Notes under the pieces: generated by a model
Told to the model about the DNA's origin: nothing
Databases searched by the model: none
Seen by the model: only the letters and a program-made list of their open reading frames with translations
Assembly (NCBI GenBank): GCA_947470165.1
Contig: CANISN010000081.1
Location: 1-6,918 of the forward strand
DNA length: 6,918 bases
Source of the DNA: Burkholderiaceae bacterium
GTDB taxonomy: Bacteria > Pseudomonadota > Gammaproteobacteria > Burkholderiales > Burkholderiaceae
Direction: 5' to 3'
Position numbers and translations under genes: made by a program
Shown: positions 1 through 6,918 of the stretch, piece by piece
Layout: every line of letters begins with the position of its first letter
Numbering within the stretch: position 1 is the first letter of the stretch

Positions 1-1070
<1,070 letters not shown>

Positions 1071-1086
1071 TTAAGATTTGTAGGCT

Positions 1087-1779
1087 CTAGTTTAAGCGCA
1101 AGACTTCAGCGCCAGCAGGCGGGGTAAAACTAAAGCGATTAGCAGGCAGATTCAAGTTAAGCTGAATCTTATCAAGGGTTACCAAGACAACACTTCCCAG
1201 GCCATCAATCAACTCCAACGCTTTAGGTAGGCCGTTGATCATACCTACTGAAATCTTGGTATAAGGTAGGTCATTGCCATTTTTTGCATTGGGATTTTTC
1301 TTTGGGTTCAGAGTTACCCACTTCATACCCAAACGATCTTCACCGTCTACTAAATCAAAATGTTGATCTAGGGAAGTTTCACCAAACAAGATTGCAGCTG
1401 GTGTTGTAGCTAAAGCCTGACCAGCGGGTCTGAAAGTCGCTTGATTTAAATCCTTATCCCACAAAATGAGTTGCTTACCATCAGCAATCAGTTTTTGTTC
1501 ATACGGCTTTTGAGTGTCCCAAATAAATCGTCCTGGACGCTGAAATACAAAACGGCCCTGGGTTTGACGAACGACCTTTAAGCCCTTGTCTTGCGGCTCA
1601 TTAGCCTTAGGAGCGCGTAACTGTTGTTGCACAAACTCGCCTTCAGCTGTTTTAGAGTTGCGTACAAACTGACGTAACTGCTCCGCACCGCCCTCAACAT
1701 CAGCAAATACAGTACCCGAGAATAAAAGTGGCGTAAGACTTAATGAGACTGTTATGACAAGCCATGAAAATCTTCGCAA
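1087..1779 (-). CDS. lolA: Outer-membrane lipoprotein carrier protein LolA
   Basis: Periplasmic chaperone that takes lipoproteins released by the inner-membrane LolCDE transporter and hands them to LolB at the outer membrane. I choose a TTG start at 1779-1777, giving 230 residues. This yields a textbook signal peptide: RRFSW, then a hydrophobic core (LVITVSLSLTPLLF), then cleavage after VFA at residue 26. AAGG lies 8 nt upstream and overlaps the ftsK stop. In-frame ATGs at 1830 and 1848 would overlap ftsK and add a second hydrophobic stretch ([11 protein letters not shown]), which is unlike LolA. The mature part has the family pattern GRFVFQRPGRFIWD (75-88), then KPYEQKLIADGKQLILWDKDLNQ and TPAAILFG (126-133). 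The C-terminal strand is FSFTPPAGAEVL. A polar loop rich in Asn and Lys (NPKKNPNAKNGNDLPY) looks like a lineage-specific extension. It lies between ftsK and serS, a conserved neighbourhood for lolA. Only the exact start is uncertain. Confidence 0.93.
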   Translation of the reverse strand: MRRFSWLVITVSLSLTPLLFSGTVFADVEGGAEQLRQFVRNSKTAEGEFVQQQLRAPKANEPQDKGLKVVRQTQGRFVFQRPGRFIWDTQKPYEQKLIADGKQLILWDKDLNQATFRPAGQALATTPAAILFGETSLDQHFDLVDGEDRLGMKWVTLNPKKNPNAKNGNDLPYTKISVGMINGLPKALELIDGLGSVVLVTLDKIQLNLNLPANRFSFTPPAGAEVLRLN

Positions 1780-1789
1780 GGGGGTCGCC

Positions 1790-5098
<3,309 letters not shown>

Positions 5099-5139
5099 TA
5101 AGAATTACATTGACAGATTAAGAGATCAACAGATCCACG

Positions 5140-5171
5140 AAAAATGCCTAGCATTGCTAGGCATTTTTATT
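5140..5171. terminator. Bidirectional hairpin terminator between trxB and the toxin-antitoxin module
   Basis: A perfect 13-bp stem (AAAAATGCCTAGC paired with GCTAGGCATTTTT) closes a 3-base ATT loop. The A run on one side and T run on the other make it a rho-independent terminator in both directions. It lies 41 nt after the trxB stop on the plus strand and 20 nt after the antitoxin stop on the minus strand, so it serves the two convergent genes. It is identical over 32 bases to the hairpin at 5839-5870. Confidence 0.9.
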
Positions 5172-5191
5172 AAGGGCGTATATATAAAACT

Positions 5192-5533
5192 CTAAATACT
5201 AAGCGCCAGTAATGCAACCTCAGGCGCTCTATCTAAGATCTTCAACAAAGCTTTAGCTGCTCCCGTAGGACATCGCTTGCCCTGCTCCCAGTTTCGGATG
5301 GTTTCCAGAGAGACTTCAATTCGCTTGGAGAACTCTTGTTGAGACAAACCAATTCTCTCGCGAACACCCTTTGCATATTTAGCAGCATCCAACATGGCTT
5401 CTGCGTCATCCTGCTGTTGGTGCAATTTAATTAATCGCTCTGATGTCGCATCTAATAATTTTTTATCTACAAATCCTTTGGGGAAGCTACTGGGATCGTT
5501 TAGATCCACGCTTACTCGAATGATTTTCTTCAT
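5192..5533 (-). CDS. XRE-type helix-turn-helix antitoxin, partner of the BrnT-like toxin
   Basis: Predicted DNA-binding antitoxin that neutralises the toxin encoded just upstream and represses their shared promoter; this role is inferred from the family and context. It has 113 residues from an ATG at 5533 (MKKIIRVSVD). The N-terminal 55 residues are charged and may hold the toxin-binding part. Residues about 58-100 form a helix-turn-helix: LSQQEFSKRIEVSLETIRNWEQGKR at 63-87, then TGAAKALLKIL. The S/TxxTxxxWEQGxRxP style resembles YiaG, MqsA and HigA-like antitoxins rather than the ribbon-helix-helix BrnA usually paired with BrnT. Its start lies 47 nt inside the toxin gene and is served by a strong purine-rich ribosome-binding site, which should keep antitoxin output high. 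It ends 20 nt before a terminator shared with trxB. The family is well supported; the exact partner relation is inferred. Confidence 0.85.
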   Translation of the reverse strand: MKKIIRVSVDLNDPSSFPKGFVDKKLLDATSERLIKLHQQQDDAEAMLDAAKYAKGVRERIGLSQQEFSKRIEVSLETIRNWEQGKRCPTGAAKALLKILDRAPEVALLALSI

Positions 5534-5789
5534 AACGCCTCGCCTCCCTTCGATTTGCCCGCCTAGCTGAAATGATCCTAATTGCTGCCAGCCTCTTTGT
5601 ATAAATCACTACAAATACTTTTTCATGCAACAAACCTAATACCCGATATCGCTCTTCCCCATAATCCCAGCGCTGATCTCTTTCTATCAACAAATTCGGA
5701 TCTACGAAAACTGATATTACATATGTGAAATCAAAATTTCGAGAGATCTGGCATAAGTCACTTTTAGCCATATCCCATTCAAAATCCAT
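5487..5789 (-). CDS. brnT: BrnT-family ribonuclease toxin (DUF497)
   Basis: Predicted RelE-fold RNase toxin of a type II toxin-antitoxin system that would cleave RNA and stop growth when free of its antitoxin. It has 100 residues from an ATG at 5789. BrnT features are FEWD at 3-6, DYGEERYRVLG at 42-52, VFVVIYTKR at 58-66 and the signature IRIISARRANRREARRYEE at 70-88. The N-terminal segment, which in most BrnT proteins reads roughly NxxKHGVSFEEA, here reads LCQISRNFDFTYV, so the usual K-H-G is replaced. The last dozen residues (NHSSKRGSKRSQ) are basic and overlap the antitoxin start. GAGGTGA abuts the ATG and matches the anti-Shine-Dalgarno sequence, though with tight spacing. Toxin-first order with an overlapping antitoxin is normal for brnTA and higBA operons. 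Catalytic competence cannot be judged from sequence alone. Confidence 0.85.
   Translation of the reverse strand: MDFEWDMAKSDLCQISRNFDFTYVISVFVDPNLLIERDQRWDYGEERYRVLGLLHEKVFVVIYTKRLAAIRIISARRANRREARRYEENHSSKRGSKRSQ
5538..5550 (-). promoter_or_regulatory. Strong ribosome-binding region of the antitoxin, inside the toxin gene
   Basis: The minus strand reads AAGGGAGGCGAGG followed by CGTT and the antitoxin ATG. It offers two Shine-Dalgarno options: AAGGGAGG with a 9-nt spacer and GAGG with a 4-nt spacer. The same bases encode RREAR of the conserved toxin helix, so the signal is embedded in a constrained coding sequence. This should favour antitoxin translation and couple it to passage of ribosomes through the toxin gene. 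Confidence 0.6.
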
Positions 5790-5796
5790 TCACCTC

Positions 5797-5826
5797 ATTG
5801 TAGGTCAATGAACTACCCTTTGGCAA
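5797..5826 (-). promoter_or_regulatory. Candidate sigma-70 promoter of the toxin-antitoxin operon
   Basis: On the minus strand TTGCCA (5826-5821, five of six to consensus) and TACAAT (5802-5797, five of six) are separated by 18 bp. The predicted start of transcription falls at about 5790, next to the toxin ATG at 5789. That would leave the GAGGTGA ribosome-binding sequence out of the transcript, so either the toxin message is leaderless or another upstream start is used. No other good promoter is visible between the terminator at 5836 and the ATG. Confidence 0.45.
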
Positions 5827-5833
5827 GACCTAC
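5800..5833. promoter_or_regulatory. Candidate operator: inverted repeat spanning the toxin-antitoxin promoter
   Basis: GTAGGTC (5800-5806) and GACCTAC (5827-5833) are perfect 7-bp inverted arms separated by 20 bp. One arm overlaps the -10 element, and the -35 element lies just inside the other arm. On the minus strand the related sequences GGGTAGGTC and GGGTAGTTC also form a direct repeat within the same stretch. Position and symmetry suit binding by the helix-turn-helix antitoxin for autorepression; this is inference, and 7-bp arms can arise by chance. Confidence 0.35.
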
Positions 5834-5835
5834 CC

Positions 5836-5870
5836 AATAAAAATGCCTAGCATTGCTAGGCATTTTTATT
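5836..5870. terminator. Hairpin terminator after hppA
   Basis: A perfect 16-bp stem (AATAAAAATGCCTAGC paired with GCTAGGCATTTTTATT) closes a 3-base ATT loop. It lies 24 nt after the hppA stop on the minus strand and ends just upstream of the toxin-antitoxin promoter, insulating that module from hppA transcription. It would also stop plus-strand transcription. The central 32 bases repeat the terminator after trxB exactly. Confidence 0.9.
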
Positions 5871-5894
5871 CTTGCGTTTTACTCTTCAAAATTG

Positions 5895-6918
5895 CTAGCG
5901 GCTCACCACTGGTAAAAGCGGCACGATCAACAGTGCCACGATGTTAATAATCTTGATGAGAGGGTTTACTGCAGGACCAGCAGTGTCTTTGTAGGGGTCA
6001 CCGACAGTATCACCGGTAACTGCAGCCTTGTGGGCCTCAGAACCTTTGCCACCGAAATGACCTTCTTCAATATATTTCTTGGCGTTATCCCAAGCGCCGC
6101 CACCGGTGCACATAGATATGGCGACAAACAAGCCCGTCACAATCGTACCCATCAGCAAACCACCTAAAGCAGCGGGTCCCAGCAAGAGACCTACTGCGAT
6201 AGGAGCCACCACCGGTAAAAGTGAAGGAACAATCATTTCTTTGATCGCGGCTGAGGTCAGCATATCTACTGCTTTACCGTACTCAGGTTTTGCAGTGCCC
6301 TCCATAATTCCTGGGATCTCACGGAACTGACGGCGGACTTCCTCAACTACCGCACCAGCACAACGTCCGACTGCTTCCATTGCCATTGCACCAAACAAAT
6401 ATGGAATCATGCCGCCAATAAAGAGGCCAATGATTACCATATGGTCTGAGAGATCAAATGACACTTGCTGACCAATAGCCTCCAACGCATGGGTGTAATC
6501 TGCAAAGAGAACTAGAGCAGCAAGACCTGCTGAACCAATCGCATATCCCTTGGTTACCGCCTTAGTCGTATTGCCTACTGCATCCAATGGATCTGTAATG
6601 TCACGAACGGATTGCGGCATGCCAGCCATAGACAGCATCGCAGTCGCTGCAATCGCGATGCCATAAATACCGGCTAACCAGTAAGCGGCATAAATAGCGG
6701 CACAAACAAACAGTACTGGATAAGCAGTCGATTTCATCGAAATGCCTAAGCCTGCAATGATATTAGTACCGTGACCTTTGGTAGAGGCCTCAGCAATATG
6801 TTGTACTGGTTTAAATTGAGTACCCGTGTAGTACTCGGTAATCCAGACTAAGCCGGCAGTTAGCAGTAAACCAACTACAGTGGAGCCAAACAAACGCCAC
6901 TGACTTCCTGGGATACCC
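5895..6918 (-). CDS. hppA: Membrane-bound H+-translocating pyrophosphatase, C-terminal half, with an internal deletion
   Basis: Integral inner-membrane pump that couples hydrolysis of pyrophosphate to proton export. The visible 340 residues run to the right edge; the family is usually about 680-700 long, so the N-terminal half is outside. The codon at 6893 is an internal TTG, not a start; the frame stays open to 6918. Seen in order (residue 1 at 6917) are GHGTN (48-52), the K+-independent signature [14 protein letters not shown] (115-128), [19 protein letters not shown] (193-211), [10 protein letters not shown] (273-282) and [14 protein letters not shown] (302-315), with the Mg-pyrophosphate aspartates present. 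Between TAMLSMAG and [10 protein letters not shown] the family normally has about 23 more residues, including the invariant GPxxDNAGGIAEMA catalytic segment; here they are missing in frame (junction at 6618-6629). The family call is certain. Activity is doubtful: this may be a recent loss-of-function allele or an assembly error. A terminator follows 24 nt after the stop. Confidence 0.95.
   Translation of the reverse strand, partial: GIPGSQWRLFGSTVVGLLLTAGLVWITEYYTGTQFKPVQHIAEASTKGHGTNIIAGLGISMKSTAYPVLFVCAAIYAAYWLAGIYGIAIAATAMLSMAGMPQSVRDITDPLDAVGNTTKAVTKGYAIGSAGLAALVLFADYTHALEAIGQQVSFDLSDHMVIIGLFIGGMIPYLFGAMAMEAVGRCAGAVVEEVRRQFREIPGIMEGTAKPEYGKAVDMLTSAAIKEMIVPSLLPVVAPIAVGLLLGPAALGGLLMGTIVTGLFVAISMCTGGGAWDNAKKYIEEGHFGGKGSEAHKAAVTGDTVGDPYKDTAGPAVNPLIKIINIVALLIVPLLPVVSR

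Larger units (their letters stand above)
5140..5870. repeat. 32-bp direct repeats bracketing the toxin-antitoxin module
   Basis: The segments 5140-5171 and 5839-5870 are identical over all 32 bases and lie in the same orientation, 699 bp apart. Each copy is itself a near-perfect palindrome that forms a terminator. Identity stops abruptly on both sides: the left flanks read CCACG and CCAAT, and the right flanks read AAGGG and CTTGC. The 667 bp between them hold exactly the two toxin-antitoxin genes and their upstream region. No transposase or recombinase is present, so I do not call a mobile element, but the arrangement is that of a bracketed cassette. Confidence 0.8.

Noticed and set aside
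5140..5870. Insertion sequence or CRISPR-like repeat pair
   Set aside because: There is no transposase or cas gene; the palindromic repeats have A and T tracts and sit after stop codons, so they are terminators first.
5891..5898. ATTGCTAG at the hppA stop resembling one arm of the terminator hairpin
   Set aside because: An 8-base match to a simple word is not enough to claim a third repeat copy.
6079..6330. Plus-strand open frame of 83 codons opposite hppA
   Set aside because: Antisense shadow of strongly conserved membrane-protein codons; no independent evidence.
6891..6893. TTG at 6893 as a start for a short hppA
   Set aside because: The frame stays open to the window edge and the upstream codons (GIPGSQWR) continue the protein; the visible part is the C-terminal half of a larger enzyme.

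Overview
The window looks like core chromosome of a betaproteobacterium of the Burkholderiales, most like Polynucleobacter. This rests on the divergent trxB / ftsK-lolA-serS arrangement, the style of the proteins, the moderate base composition and the very compact spacing. The genus is an inference from recalled gene order and sequence style; no search was run.

Left part (1-4102, minus strand): ftsK, lolA and serS are packed head to tail with gaps of 10 and 31 nt and look like one operon. They encode the septal DNA translocase, the periplasmic lipoprotein carrier and seryl-tRNA synthetase; serS runs off the left edge. The rarA gene that lies between lolA and serS in E. coli is absent here. 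lolA appears to start at a TTG codon just after the ftsK stop.

Middle (4103-5171, plus strand): trxB (thioredoxin reductase) diverges from ftsK across only 39 bp. A perfect TATAAT lies six bases before its ATG, which suggests a leaderless mRNA. The gene ends at a strong bidirectional hairpin terminator.

Right-middle (5172-5838, minus strand): a two-gene toxin-antitoxin module has a BrnT-family toxin first and an XRE-type helix-turn-helix antitoxin second, overlapping by 47 nt. A candidate promoter with an inverted repeat lies just upstream. The module is bracketed by two perfect 32-bp copies of the same terminator hairpin, which suggests it was inserted into, or exchanged at, a terminator once shared by trxB and hppA.

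Right edge (5895-6918, minus strand): the C-terminal half of hppA, a K+-independent membrane H+-pyrophosphatase. It is intact and highly conserved except for an apparent in-frame loss of about 23 residues. The loss removes the family's hallmark GPxxDNAGGIAEMA catalytic segment, and the junction lies at a MAGM-coding sequence that probably marks recombination between two short repeats. This deletion and the terminator-bracketed toxin-antitoxin cassette are the two most unusual observations. No tRNA, rRNA, CRISPR array or insertion sequence was seen, and there is no gene-free stretch longer than about 105 bases.
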